Notes: a model not told the origin generated them from the sequence alone. Numbered from the stretch's first letter, positions 1 to 9,230 are shown. The stretch is 64,000 nt of DNA from Nostoc commune NIES-4072 (GCF_003113895.1 NZ_BDUD01000001.1:1711821-1775820), one strand, 5' to 3'. Program-made: numbers and translations.

Positions 1-1431
1 TCGCTCTGAACCTCGATGCCGTTCCAACCCTTCATAGCAAGCTTTAGCCATCATCAACCCATACAAATTATGCACTTCTGTATGAGTCACATCAATTTTA
101 GATTGGTTCTCCTCCTCTTTCCCTGCTCCCTCATCTCCCCCCTGCGGTGCATCTAGGGGAAACCAAATCTTTTCACCATCATCGCCGAAAGGGCGATCGT
201 TTATAGCAGGTTCATTCATATCATTCCAAATCCCTGCCACACCAACATCAGTTAAACTTTTGTGTAAATCAGCCCACCAGTTAGACACATCAGGACGCAA
301 AAAATCAGGAAAAACAGCTTTATCAGGCCAAACGTAGCCGTGGAACAACTCGCCATCAGGTTTCCGCACAAAATAGTCGTTTTCTAAGCCTTGGTCAAAA
401 ACATGATAATTACCTTCTGGTTCATACTTCACACCAGGATCAATAATTGTGACTGTTTTGAAACCATCCTGTGCTAAATCACTAATAAGTTTTGCTGGGT
501 TAGAGAAGCGTTGAGGACTCCAAGTAAATACCCGAAAACCCCGCATATAGTCAATATCCAAGTGAATAACATCACAGGGAATGCGACGCTGACGGAATTC
601 TTGCGCTAGTTCCCGCACAACGGTTTCTGATTCATAACTCCAACGACATTGATGATAACCTAGCGCCCATTTTGGCGGTAATGGCATTCTCCCAGTTAAC
701 TGAGTGTAAGTCTCCAGAATTTTGGCAGGTTCGGGGCCATAGATAATGTAATAATCCAACTCACCGCCACGAGTTTCCATCTTCCAAATACCTGGTTGTT
801 CAGCACCGATATCGAATTGACTCCAAAAAGTAGTGTTGAAAAAGATGCCATAGCCTAACTCTGGGCGCAAAGCCATAAAAAATGGAATTGCTTGGTACAT
901 TTCATCAGTCAGTGCATCATAATCTAAGGCATCCGTTGTCCAGTTGGTTTTTACTTCGCTGAGTTTATCCAAAAAGCCTGTGCGTTCACCAAAACCATAG
1001 AAATGTTCATCGGCTACAATTTCTTTCCAACCTGCAACTGCACCCATCCGCCAACCTATACCCATCTCTGCATCTTGGGCAAAAGGGCGATTAGCTTTGT
1101 CGAAACAGACGATGCGGCACTTTTCTCGCTGGATGCACACACGAATCTGTGCTGTTTCAATTTCTACCGTTGCTTCATTTTCTTGCACCGTAAAAGGTGT
1201 TGTTGCCCATTCTGCATCATCTAGCGTTACTGCCCAAGACCGACGAGGCATAAATTCCCCAGTTGGTGCAAAACGCACGCGGAGTAAATTGGGCGCAAGT
1301 ACGCTGATAGTAAGGCGTGAGTCGCCACAGTCAAAATTAATAATATTATTGTCGGAGGTTACAGCTTTTATATTGCTAACAGTTGTCCAAGGTTGGTTAG
1401 TAGTGGGTAGTTTTCCGAAATATTGCGGCAT
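1..1431 (-). CDS. Alpha-glucosidase, glycoside hydrolase family 31 (3' end outside window)
   Basis: The gene reads leftward from an ATG at 1431 and stays open for 477 codons to the window edge, so its C-terminus is missing. The protein hydrolyses terminal alpha-glucosidic bonds, probably in glycogen or maltodextrin turnover. The N-terminal 150 residues look like the GH31 beta-sandwich (GFGERTG near residue 150). The barrel follows, with the signature GIWNDMNEP whose Asp404 is the expected catalytic nucleophile. HLDIDYM and WPDKAVFPDF are further typical GH31 blocks. A low-complexity stretch rich in Glu and Gly follows the nucleophile. Family membership is clear; the exact substrate is inferred. 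It is too long to be a chance frame, and no competing gene lies on the other strand. Confidence 0.93.
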   Translation of the reverse strand, partial: MPQYFGKLPTTNQPWTTVSNIKAVTSDNNIINFDCGDSRLTISVLAPNLLRVRFAPTGEFMPRRSWAVTLDDAEWATTPFTVQENEATVEIETAQIRVCIQREKCRIVCFDKANRPFAQDAEMGIGWRMGAVAGWKEIVADEHFYGFGERTGFLDKLSEVKTNWTTDALDYDALTDEMYQAIPFFMALRPELGYGIFFNTTFWSQFDIGAEQPGIWKMETRGGELDYYIIYGPEPAKILETYTQLTGRMPLPPKWALGYHQCRWSYESETVVRELAQEFRQRRIPCDVIHLDIDYMRGFRVFTWSPQRFSNPAKLISDLAQDGFKTVTIIDPGVKYEPEGNYHVFDQGLENDYFVRKPDGELFHGYVWPDKAVFPDFLRPDVSNWWADLHKSLTDVGVAGIWNDMNEPAINDRPFGDDGEKIWFPLDAPQGGDEGAGKEEENQSKIDVTHTEVHNLYGLMMAKACYEGLERHRGSER

Positions 1432-1608
1432 ATTAGTTATTTAGCAGATAAACACTTGTCCGCATTCATGATTACAGAGATATCCAGCCTCAAACTCTTT
1501 CTTTCGCTAGAGGTTGGGTAAAAGATTAGCAGATATTTTTTAACAGAGAGTGATTTTCGTGTGTGGTAATACCAATTTGAAAATAAGAATCCGACAAATA
1601 GACCATTT

Positions 1609-1636
1609 GTAGAGACGCGATTCATCGCGTCTTTAC
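1609..1636. repeat. Short palindromic repeat (GTAGAGACGCGATTCATCGCGTCT type)
   Basis: A near-perfect inverted repeat of about 28 bases lies between the glucosidase and the PRC-barrel gene. The same palindrome type recurs at 14234-14262 and twice in tandem at 23095-23150. It is a dispersed Nostoc-type repeat with no coding content. The rest of the 1432-1763 gap shows no gene that I can support. Confidence 0.75.
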
Positions 1637-1763
1637 CCAAGGATGTGTTGCAATAATCAATTGAAACGGTATAAAAACAGAATTTTATTAATTCGTAGCA
1701 AATTAAATTTGCCAATACCCTGCAATGCCAATGCATCACCTTACAATACTAATGCGTAGGCAT

Positions 1764-2099
1764 CTATATATCCTGTGGTCGCTCGTTTAATGACTTTAAT
1801 GCATCTAGACTGCAACGCAAACGCGGCTTGTCAGGGTCAGTCAAATCTAACTTATCCCAAGGTACTGTATAACCACCGTGGATTTTGTGCGCCCCCAATA
1901 GATGCAAAATTCCTAACCCAATTGTCCAAGCAGATAACCGTTCTAACACCGCAGCATAACCGACAAGATATTCCTTAACAATCCATTCTTCGCCTTGTTG
2001 TTCGGCGCGTACTTCCTCAATGCGTCCGACGGCTTTACCAGTTGAGTCTAATACTGGTTTACCGAGCAGCAACTCTAGATGAATTTCACGAGTTGTCAT
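1764..2099 (-). CDS. PRC-barrel domain protein
   Basis: A 111-residue protein when started at the ATG at 2099, which follows a strong ribosome site (GGGGGAGGATC). The longer reading frame to 2144 is not used, because that stretch codes for the tail of the upstream gene in another frame. Residues about 5-60 carry a PRC-barrel-like pattern (LLGKPVLDSTGKAVGRIEEV). A hydrophobic segment around residues 60-80 and WDKLDL follow. PRC-barrel proteins are small adaptors often found next to transporters. Its ATG overlaps the stop of the NRAMP remnant by four bases (ATGA), so the two were co-transcribed. The gene itself looks intact although its operon partners are damaged. Confidence 0.75.
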   Translation of the reverse strand: MTTREIHLELLLGKPVLDSTGKAVGRIEEVRAEQQGEEWIVKEYLVGYAAVLERLSAWTIGLGILHLLGAHKIHGGYTVPWDKLDLTDPDKPRLRCSLDALKSLNERPQDI

Positions 2100-2389
2100 G
2101 ATCCTCCCCCTGGAATTCGTGCGATGATGCGATCGCGCAGCCATTTTTCATACTCTAAAGCTGGTGTTGCTTCAGCTTCAACATCCACTTCCAATACGGT
2201 TCGGTTAAAGGGCAAAGGGAAAAGGGGAAAGGTTTTCAATACATCCTTTACCCTTTACCCCTTACCCTTTCCCCAGACCACAAGGAAAGTGAAAAATGCT
2301 TATCCGAACCGTATTGCCTACGCACCTACATCTAGAAACCCACCAATACTGGTAACAATCCCAAGAGCGATTTCCAAAATTTTATTCAT
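2096..2389 (-). pseudogene. Remnant of NRAMP-family metal transporter, internally deleted
   Basis: The ATG at 2389 opens 23 codons (MNKILEIALGIVTSIGGFLD and on) matching what I recall as the start of cyanobacterial NRAMP-type divalent metal transporters. A TAG follows exactly where a 125-base palindromic element begins. Beyond the element, 2191-2099 reads as a 31-codon tail (EYEKWLRDRIIARIPGGGS) ending in TGA that overlaps the next gene. About 370 residues of transporter are missing. Overlapping start and stop codons on both sides (TAATG upstream, ATGA downstream) show this was the middle gene of a tight operon. The head is a confident family match; the tail is assigned by position. Confidence 0.65.
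2192..2316. mobile_element. MITE-like element with CAATACGGTTCGG inverted ends
   Basis: The two ends are inverted copies (CAATACGGTTCGG at 2192 and CCGAACCGTATTG ending at 2316). Between them lies about 100 bases of purine/pyrimidine-biased filler (GGGAAAAGGGG, then TTTACCCTTTACCCC). No transposase is encoded. It sits exactly at the break in the NRAMP gene. Confidence 0.7.
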
Positions 2390-2468
2390 TAATTTGCTTT
2401 GCTACTTTTTTTCAGCTTATTTAGCGATCGTTCTTCTGCTGCTAATTCTTCGAGTTTTTGCTGTACCT

Positions 2469-2834
2469 TTAAACGATTTTTTCTCCTACAGCCCTGGACA
2501 TTTCTTCTGTTTTATTTGCTAAGTGTATAACTTCAGCTAATAGTAGTGATTTATCATGTTCTGTTACATCTTTAGATAACTTTATTTTGTCTATTTTATC
2601 TTTTTCTTTTCGCAGTTCCTCAGTGGATTTTTTCAATGTTTGTTCAGCATATTTATTTGGTACAATATTGCGTATCCAAGCATCACCAATCATATTTTCT
2701 GTTGCTACCCAAGAAGATATATTTTGTGTTTCTTTGTCCATATCTTCTACAGAACTTTTACCACTGCAAGAGGCTAACAATGTCAGTATTAATAAACCAT
2801 TAATTATAGATCCTAATTTACCAGGCTCTAGCAT
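2469..2834 (-). CDS. Small lipoprotein, C-terminus probably lost by frameshift
   Basis: A 121-residue product with a lipoprotein signal: a hydrophobic run LLILTLLASC ending in Cys as lipid-attachment site, then a charged, helical, Lys/Glu-rich domain. I do not recognise a family. The frame stops just after a run of six A residues (minus strand, 2476-2481). In the -1 frame coding continues smoothly for about 25 more residues (VQQKLEELAAEERSLNKLKK) to a TAA at 2389 that overlaps the ATG of the NRAMP remnant. One lost A would explain this. The intact ancestor would span 2834-2389 and head a three-gene operon with NRAMP and PRC-barrel. Ribosomal or transcriptional slippage on the A-run could also restore the full protein. 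Confidence 0.65.
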   Translation of the reverse strand: MLEPGKLGSIINGLLILTLLASCSGKSSVEDMDKETQNISSWVATENMIGDAWIRNIVPNKYAEQTLKKSTEELRKEKDKIDKIKLSKDVTEHDKSLLLAEVIHLANKTEEMSRAVGEKIV

Positions 2835-3319
2835 TTATAGGCTCTCCATAGCCAACACAGATATGTTTTTGTTTTCACTTTGGCAACAGTGTACATCTAT
2901 CTAACGAAACATTTTGTAAAAAATTATTTCAAAATTTATTGTATTAATGGAAATCCACTTCAAAAATGATGATATCACTTTCACCTCTAGGAAATTATGA
3001 CTGTTCTAAGGTTAAAGGTTTTACAAAATACTCTAAATCTTTTTGAGTTATACAAATATTTGGCAATTCCATCCTCCATAAAGCATATTTTTATGTCTAT
3101 CATGATGCAGATACGTTATTTACAATTAATAGTCTAGGCTTATAAAATAACAAGCTGGAATACACATCTTAGCTTGGTTGTAGGAAGGTTGAAAGACATA
3201 TAAAGGCACAACCATAGAAGGGAAAATATTGCAATATTTTTCCTTCTAATTTCTCATAACTCTTACCTTCATAACCTTCTTTCCAGCGAATTAAGTTAGG
3301 CTTAAGACTCTAAAGAAAT
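2835..3319. other. Intergenic, no gene seen
   Basis: AT-rich spacer between divergent genes. I see no open frame, palindrome or repeat here that I can support. The promoters of the lipoprotein operon and of the oxidoreductase presumably lie in it. Confidence 0.6.
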
Positions 3320-4849
3320 ATGCAAAACGACTCTGGTAAAACTATTTCTATTTGGATGACAACGGCAGAAATCCCAGAGCAACCCGTGCTTACCGAAAAT
3401 ACTCATGCAGATGTGTGCATTGTCGGTGCTGGGATAGCGGGGATGTCAACTGCCTATATGTTAATCCGCGCAGGTAAATCAGTAGTCGTGCTGGATGATG
3501 GCCCTATTGGTGGCGGTCAAACTGCAAGAACAACAGCACACGTATCGAATGTGCTGAGTTATCGTTACTACGAACTAGAGCAAATGCACGGTAAAGAGGG
3601 CGCAAAACTAGTTGCTCAAAGTCATACAACAGCAATTAATACTATAGAGGCGATCGCTACCCAAGAAAACATTAACTGTGATTTTGAGCGACTTGATGGC
3701 TATCTTTTTCCGCCAGACTTAAAATCAATAGACGAGATTCAGCACGAGTTAGAAGCAGCACACCGCGTTGGACTAACTAATGTTGAAATGGTGAAGAAAG
3801 CGCCATTGACTAGCTTTGATACAGGAGTGTGTCTACGCTTTCCCCAACAAGGGCAATTTGATCCATTAAAATATCTAGCTGGACTTACAGAAGCCATAGA
3901 ACGGCGTGGCGGTAGAATTTATACGGGGACGCACGTAGAAAAAATCCAAGGTGGTTTACCCGCCCGTGTCGAGACAAGCAGTGGTAAGGTTGTCACAGCC
4001 GATGCTGTGGTAGTAGCAACCAACTCACCCATCAGTAACTTAGCTACTATGCACTTCAAGCAGGCTCCATACATCACTTTTGTCATCGGTGCAAAAGTGC
4101 CTCGTGGTTCTGTTCCCAAAGCGCTTTATTGGGATACCCTTGACCCCTACCATTACGTAAGATTACAAAGTATTGACGAACAATATGATGTATTAATTGT
4201 TGGTGGCGAAGACCACAAAACCGGACAAGCTGACGATGCCGATGCTCGCTATACCAGACTCCAAACATGGACGCGAGAACGTTTCCCAATGGCACAGGAG
4301 GTTTTATTTCGCTGGTCGGGACAGGTAATGAATTCTGATGATGGTATTGCCTACATTGGCAAAAACCCCTTTGATAAGGAAAACGTTTACATCGTTACAG
4401 GTGATACAGGCATAGGAATGACCCACGGTGCGATCGCGGGGATACTATTAACTGACTTGATTTTAGGGCGAAATAATAGCTGGGCAGAACTTTATGACCC
4501 ATCGCGTGTGAAAATTGGTGGAGTCGGTGATTTTATCTCTGAAAATCTCAACGTTGCTGCTCAGTATTTAAAGTGGGTGACACCAGGCGATGTTGATTCC
4601 GTTGAAAAAGTTGCTCCCGGTACAGGTGCAGTAGTGCTAAGTGGTTTGACAAAAGTCGCAGCTTACCGAGATGAAAACGGCACACTGCACGAACATTCAG
4701 CAATCTGTACTCACCTCAACTGTATCGTCGCCTGGAATTCCTCAGAAAAAACCTGGGATTGCCCATGTCATGGTTCGCGGTTTGATACACAAGGAAAGGT
4801 AATCAACGGCCCAGCAATTAATGGACTGACACCAGTGGAAAACAAGTAA
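3320..4849 (+). CDS. FAD-dependent oxidoreductase with C-terminal Rieske domain
   Basis: A 509-residue enzyme. Residues about 28-45 hold the dinucleotide-binding loop (VCIVGAGIAGMSTAYML), followed by a DadA-like amine/amino-acid oxidoreductase fold with a second FAD block near residue 370 (VYIVTGDTGIGMTHGA). The last 90 residues are a Rieske [2Fe-2S] domain: C463-T-H465 and C481-P-C483-H484 supply the Cys/His ligands, with Cys468 and Cys483 as the extra pair. Such fusions transfer electrons from an unknown substrate to the cluster; the substrate cannot be told from sequence. Gene length and both domains are complete. It stands alone, with a terminator about 310 bases downstream. Confidence 0.88.
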   Translation: MQNDSGKTISIWMTTAEIPEQPVLTENTHADVCIVGAGIAGMSTAYMLIRAGKSVVVLDDGPIGGGQTARTTAHVSNVLSYRYYELEQMHGKEGAKLVAQSHTTAINTIEAIATQENINCDFERLDGYLFPPDLKSIDEIQHELEAAHRVGLTNVEMVKKAPLTSFDTGVCLRFPQQGQFDPLKYLAGLTEAIERRGGRIYTGTHVEKIQGGLPARVETSSGKVVTADAVVVATNSPISNLATMHFKQAPYITFVIGAKVPRGSVPKALYWDTLDPYHYVRLQSIDEQYDVLIVGGEDHKTGQADDADARYTRLQTWTRERFPMAQEVLFRWSGQVMNSDDGIAYIGKNPFDKENVYIVTGDTGIGMTHGAIAGILLTDLILGRNNSWAELYDPSRVKIGGVGDFISENLNVAAQYLKWVTPGDVDSVEKVAPGTGAVVLSGLTKVAAYRDENGTLHEHSAICTHLNCIVAWNSSEKTWDCPCHGSRFDTQGKVINGPAINGLTPVENK

Positions 4850-5158
4850 AAAGTGGAGAGTATAGCTTCCTTGCAGAACGGTGAGATGAATTGAGGCAAG
4901 CAACAGAAGCAGGGGGAGAATTTTGGAAGTTGCTAAATTATCCCGCAACTATGCAAGGCCAAATTTCCATATTCAGTGATAATGTCCGCATAAATAATTT
5001 GCTGACCACAGTCATTCATTATACGCTACCCCTCAATCCCTGTCGAAGAGCCGGGAGGAGAGACAAAGCATAGCTTTGGCGGGGTGGGGTTCTTCAAGTT
5101 TAAGAAGCAATCAAGCGGACATGATAAAAGAGGTCAAATATTCATAAATGTTTTATTG

Positions 5159-5182
5159 AGTGGGTAAACAGCCCACTTTTTT
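5159..5182 (+). terminator. Rho-independent terminator
   Basis: Stem AGTGGG / CCCACT with a seven-base loop, followed directly by six T. It is about 310 bases past the oxidoreductase stop, so either that transcript has a long 3' end or an unrecognised small RNA lies between. The gap 4850-5929 otherwise contains one MITE copy and no convincing gene. Confidence 0.7.
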
Positions 5183-5396
5183 ATTGTCAATCTCGTAAAT
5201 ATAGGGGAACTTCTTGTTCTCGGTTATGGTCACTTGATACCACCTTAAACACTAAGCAGGTTCCCATTGTAACCCAACAAGCGTGGACATAGCCCAACGC
5301 ACGCATCCCAGCCCTTTATGTCTATGTAACTTACCCTAACTCTTCGACATAGCGCCGTTCGTATCTAAAGGTGCTTACACTTACTATTATCCATTA

Positions 5397-5525
5397 CTAT
5401 AGGAATCCGATTTGATTTCTGAATCACTCGTAGAGGTAAGGGACTGGGAATTGGGGACTGGGGACTAGGAAGAAGGAATAAAGGTGTACTGAGTTTTGTT
5501 CAAAAATCAAATATGAGTCCTATAG
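5397..5525 (+). mobile_element. MITE family A, copy 1
   Basis: Terminal inverted repeats CTATAGGAATCCGATTTGAT and (inverted) CTATAGGACTCATATTTGAT enclose about 85 bases containing GGGACTGGG-type repeats. It is near-identical, in opposite orientation, to the copy at 7168-7294. No coding capacity. Confidence 0.85.
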
Positions 5526-5929
5526 CTTCTCTTCAATTGTCTTTATATATACAATAATTATAATTTCTTAGTCAATTTAACGCAGACTTAAAATACTTTC
5601 AAATCCAGACTATGGATGTTTACTCATGGAAAAAATTCGCACTAATCAACCAAATATTAGCATAATTTTTTATATATCCACTAAAAGTTGATGATAGCTA
5701 TATCAAACGGCACATTAAAGATTTTTGCGACCAAAACCCTATATACTAAATTAGACTTTGATAAATTTGAGAGTTTTGTTAATTGCAACACCAAAAACTA
5801 TTAATTTTTAGATGAAATACTAGCGTATCTTATAGTCTATAGTTTTTAAAGTTTAGTCAAAACTATATCCAGTATCATCAAAAAACTGCAAACTTCATGT
5901 GGTGCAAAAATCAATCGGGGAGTGAAAAC

Positions 5930-6760
5930 ATGAATTTACGTAGAGATGCATTGCAAATCCTCAAAGAAACTAGCCGAACTTTTTATATCCCAATTAGTCT
6001 TTTACCGCCAGAATTACAAGAAGCAGTAGCATCAGCATATTTGTGTATGCGTGCCATTGATGAAATAGAAGATCATCCCGAATTAGATAACGCTACTAAA
6101 GCAAAGCTGTTAAGAACGATTAGCCTGACATTACAGGCAGGGGTTGATGGCTTCCCGGTAGATGCTTTCTTTGCGGGATTTAGTGGGTATGAGAATACCT
6201 TAGAAGAAGTCACAGTAAGGATTAGAGAATGGTCGATACTAGCGCCAGAGACCATTGCGCCTCGAATTTGGGATGCCACTGCTGCAATGGCAGACCGGAT
6301 GGCTTACTGGGCAGAAAGAAACTGGAAAATTTATACAGAATCTGATTTGGATCGTTATACCTTTGGGGTTGCAGGTGCAGTCGGATTGTTACTATCGGAC
6401 TTATGGACATGGTACGATGGAACGCAAACTAACCGTACTCAGGCGATCGGGTTTGGGCGGGGTTTACAAGCAGTTAATATCCTGCGTAACCATACTGAAG
6501 ATTTAGGGCGTGGGGTAGACTTTTTTCCAGAGGGTTGGAGTGCAGAAAATATGCAAGAGTATGCCCGGCGCAATCTAGCCCTGGCAGAAGTTTATACCAA
6601 AAACCTTCCTACTGGCCCAGCCTTAGATTTTTGCCAAATTCCCTTAACCTTGGCTAATGGCACTCTTGATGCCCTTGCTAGTGGTAAAGAGAAACTTAGT
6701 CGCAGTGATGTTTTTGCACTTCTCGAACAACTGATTAGTGTAAACATGAAAGCCAGCTAA
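5930..6760 (+). CDS. Squalene/phytoene synthase family enzyme
   Basis: A 276-residue protein from the ATG at 5930 (preceded by GGGAGTGAAAAC); an upstream ATG at 5897 is less likely. It belongs to the head-to-head prenyl transferases that condense two farnesyl- or geranylgeranyl-diphosphates. The first acidic motif is AIDEIEDHPELD, where Mg-diphosphate binds. The second is NILRNHTEDLGRG followed by VDFFPEGW, which resembles squalene synthase (NIIRDYxED) more than phytoene synthase. One Asp of the usual RDxxED is replaced by Asn, which may alter activity. The gene is flanked by inverted MITE copies and has no pathway neighbours. The product, squalene or another C30/C40 hydrocarbon, is inferred only. 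Confidence 0.82.
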   Translation: MNLRRDALQILKETSRTFYIPISLLPPELQEAVASAYLCMRAIDEIEDHPELDNATKAKLLRTISLTLQAGVDGFPVDAFFAGFSGYENTLEEVTVRIREWSILAPETIAPRIWDATAAMADRMAYWAERNWKIYTESDLDRYTFGVAGAVGLLLSDLWTWYDGTQTNRTQAIGFGRGLQAVNILRNHTEDLGRGVDFFPEGWSAENMQEYARRNLALAEVYTKNLPTGPALDFCQIPLTLANGTLDALASGKEKLSRSDVFALLEQLISVNMKAS

Positions 6761-7481
6761 TAGTTTCGTAACGACTAATGGAGTTAAATTGCCTCCAAAC
6801 TTGGGCATCTAAAATTATACAGCGATTTTCTGTAAGGGAGTTAGTGTGGGCTTATATCAGGTTCGGTTAAGCGAACAGCGTTTGGTAAAGAAGGGGTTTT
6901 CCGCAAGGTAACCCAACATTTTATCCTTGTTGATGTTGGGTTTGACTGCCCTGTTCTAAAGGGATCTTGCTAAAACCCAACCAACCTACATTGATAGATT
7001 TCATTATAAGTTATCATCCGAACTTGATATTTATTATCCCTTGGTACTAGCCTCTCCCTTTCGGAGATGGGGAGATACCCGTTGTAGGTGTAGGTCGATA
7101 GCGCGGCGCTAATGCTCCGCTATCAGCCCAAACCGCTACTCCGACTTCGCTCCAAAAGTAATTTAGATATAGGACTCATATTTGATTTTTGAACAGAACT
7201 CAGTACACTTTTATTCCTTCTTCCCAGTCCCCAGTCCCCAATCCCCAGTCCCTTACTTCTACAAGTGATTCAAAAATCAAATCGGATTGCTATATTACCT
7301 AACGTTTTAAGTATAATAAATTTTTTATTTCATAACTAAATTACGTAATATTAGCTAAACTTTAAAAAATCTTCAAAGCATTTCCAGCAAAAATTACCTG
7401 GCAAGAGTTGATTAATATCTAAATAATTGAAAGAGAGTATAACAACTCACCGTGATTCTTCGTGCAGCGAGTTGACAGTGC
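6761..7481. other. Intergenic with repeats
   Basis: Holds a GGTTCGGTTAAGCGAA palindrome near 6861, a CTCTCCCTTTCGGAGATGGGGAG hairpin-like patch near 7053, a REP-like GC-rich stretch 7095-7155, and MITE copy 2. No gene seen. Confidence 0.55.
7168..7294 (-). mobile_element. MITE family A, copy 2 (inverted relative to copy 1)
   Basis: Reads, on the minus strand, almost base for base like copy 1 at 5397-5525, including the inner GGGACTGGGGATTGGGG block. The two copies bracket the squalene/phytoene synthase gene. Confidence 0.85.
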
Positions 7482-9083
7482 ATGAGCTACTGCTTAAATC
7501 CTATCTGTCCCAATCCAGAAAATTTGGTATATAGCCAAAGGTGCCAGTCTTGTGGCTCGCAACTACTGTTGCGCGATCGCTATCAGGTGATCAAACCATT
7601 AGGTCAAGGTGGCTTTGGAGCAACCTTCTTAGCCAACGATCAAGGCTTACCAGGAGAACCGAGTTGCGTAATCAAACAATTACGCCCATCAGGAAGCGCT
7701 CCACACGTTTTACAGATGGCCAGAGAACTCTTTGAACGAGAAGCCAAAACTTTAGGTAAGATTGGCAATCATCCCCAAGTACCGAGACTGTTAGACTATT
7801 TTGAAAATCATGAACAATTCTACTTAGTTCAAGAATACATCAGTGGTGATACCTTACAGGAAGAGATCAAACTTAACGGTATCTTAAGCGAAACTGGAGT
7901 CAAGCAATTTTTGAGCGAAATTCTGCCACTATTGCAATACATCCACGATCAAAAGGTGATCCACCGTGATATTAAGCCAGCCAACTTAATTCGCCGCACT
8001 CAAGATGCCAGAATGGTACTAATCGACTTTGGCGCTGTCAAAAACCAAATTAGCCAAGGTGCGGTAAATCAATCAGGACAGACAGCATTAACAGCTTATG
8101 CCATTGGCACTCCTGGTTTTGCACCTCCAGAGCAAATGGCTATGCGTCCAGTCTACGCCAGTGATATATATGCACTGGGGGTGACATGCATTTATTTGCT
8201 GACTAGCAAAACTCCTAAAGATTTAGATTATAATCCCAACACTGGCGAGATAATGTGGGAGCAACTTGTGCAAGTGAGTGACCACTTGGGCAATGTATTG
8301 CGAAAAATGTTGGAGGTGTCTGTACGTAATCGCTATCAGTCAGCAACAGAAGTTCTCAGAGCATTGGAAATAGAACCATATTTAGAAAGTTTAGCAAAGG
8401 GTTTATTAATTAAATCAGATACTGGGTCTAAAGATCGAACACACAGCCATCTGGAAAATTCTGCTGTTTTATGTAACAACTCTTCTGCTACTAGTACAGG
8501 AGTGGCACAAGTAGCGGCAGCAATTCGCGCTAGACGAGCCAAGGCAGCAGCCGAAGCAGGTGGATTACACCAGGGTTCTGGGATGGCGAAATCAACGACT
8601 TTTGTTAACAGCAATAGTAATAGTTCACAAGTTAAAACTTCTAAAGTTGAGCGTAAATTAGATACTCAAGGTTTATTAACTGCTTATCAGAAAGGAAGAC
8701 GAGATTTTGCTCTACACAATTTAAGTTTGCTGAATCTGCAAGGTGCTGACTTATCCCAAACAAATTTCCATTCCACTCAATTGCAAAAAACTAATCTCCA
8801 GGGAGCTAATCTTCACAATAGTGACTTTGGCAGAGCCAGTCTCACTCGAGCAAATCTCAAGGATGCTAATTTGAGCAAAGCATACTTTAATCATGCTGAT
8901 TTACAAGGGGCAGATTTGCGAGGCGCAGACCTCAGCAATGCTTGTCTTAGTAATGCCAACCTCCAAGGAGCTAACTTGTGTGGTGCTAATCTCACCAATG
9001 CCAAAATTTCTGATGAGCAGCTTGCACTAGCAAAAACAAATTGGATGACCATCCGCCCCAATGGGAAACGAGGCTTGTTATAA
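7482..9083 (+). CDS. Serine/threonine protein kinase with pentapeptide-repeat tail
   Basis: A 533-residue kinase. The N-terminus has a four-Cys knuckle (C4, C9, C21, C24), typical of one cyanobacterial kinase group. The catalytic domain covers about residues 34-300: glycine loop G41-Q-G-G-F-G46, Lys65 in VIKQL, HRD at 161-163 in HRDIKPAN, DFG at 182-184, and an APPEQ activation-segment end. An Ala/Ser-rich linker follows. About residues 420-515 form pentapeptide repeats (ADLSQ, ANLQG, ADLRG units), a right-handed beta-helix likely used for binding partners. All catalytic residues are present. Targets are unknown. No membrane segment is visible, so it is probably cytoplasmic. Confidence 0.92.
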   Translation: MSYCLNPICPNPENLVYSQRCQSCGSQLLLRDRYQVIKPLGQGGFGATFLANDQGLPGEPSCVIKQLRPSGSAPHVLQMARELFEREAKTLGKIGNHPQVPRLLDYFENHEQFYLVQEYISGDTLQEEIKLNGILSETGVKQFLSEILPLLQYIHDQKVIHRDIKPANLIRRTQDARMVLIDFGAVKNQISQGAVNQSGQTALTAYAIGTPGFAPPEQMAMRPVYASDIYALGVTCIYLLTSKTPKDLDYNPNTGEIMWEQLVQVSDHLGNVLRKMLEVSVRNRYQSATEVLRALEIEPYLESLAKGLLIKSDTGSKDRTHSHLENSAVLCNNSSATSTGVAQVAAAIRARRAKAAAEAGGLHQGSGMAKSTTFVNSNSNSSQVKTSKVERKLDTQGLLTAYQKGRRDFALHNLSLLNLQGADLSQTNFHSTQLQKTNLQGANLHNSDFGRASLTRANLKDANLSKAYFNHADLQGADLRGADLSNACLSNANLQGANLCGANLTNAKISDEQLALAKTNWMTIRPNGKRGLL

Positions 9084-9129
9084 GTTGAAAGTTTAAATTT
9101 GAGAGTTACTTGCTTGCTCTGCCTCCCAG

Positions 9130-9230
9130 ACTAGTACCGCAAGGCGGAAATAAACCTACCATTTCATTACAGTCAGAAAGCGCAAAATTAAAGTATATGT
9201 GACTTTTGACTTCCGCCTCGCAGTACTAGT
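9130..9230. mobile_element. MITE-like family C (ACTAGTACCGCAAGGCGGAA ends)
   Basis: A 101-base element with 20-base terminal inverted repeats that differ at only two positions (ACTAGTACCGCAAGGCGGAA against ACTAGTACTGCGAGGCGGAA inverted). Related half-sequence AGTACAGCAAGGCGGAAGTC occurs at 46400. No coding capacity. Confidence 0.75.

Noticed and set aside
1437..1739. 100-codon frame on the minus strand
   Set aside because: It runs through a dispersed palindromic repeat and low-complexity DNA, has no ribosome site and no protein-like pattern.
5190..5340. Possible coding or transposon-RNA remnant on the minus strand (GAACAAGAAGTTCCCC patch)
   Set aside because: All three frames carry short open stretches but none matches a family, and no IS end or guide region can be fixed.
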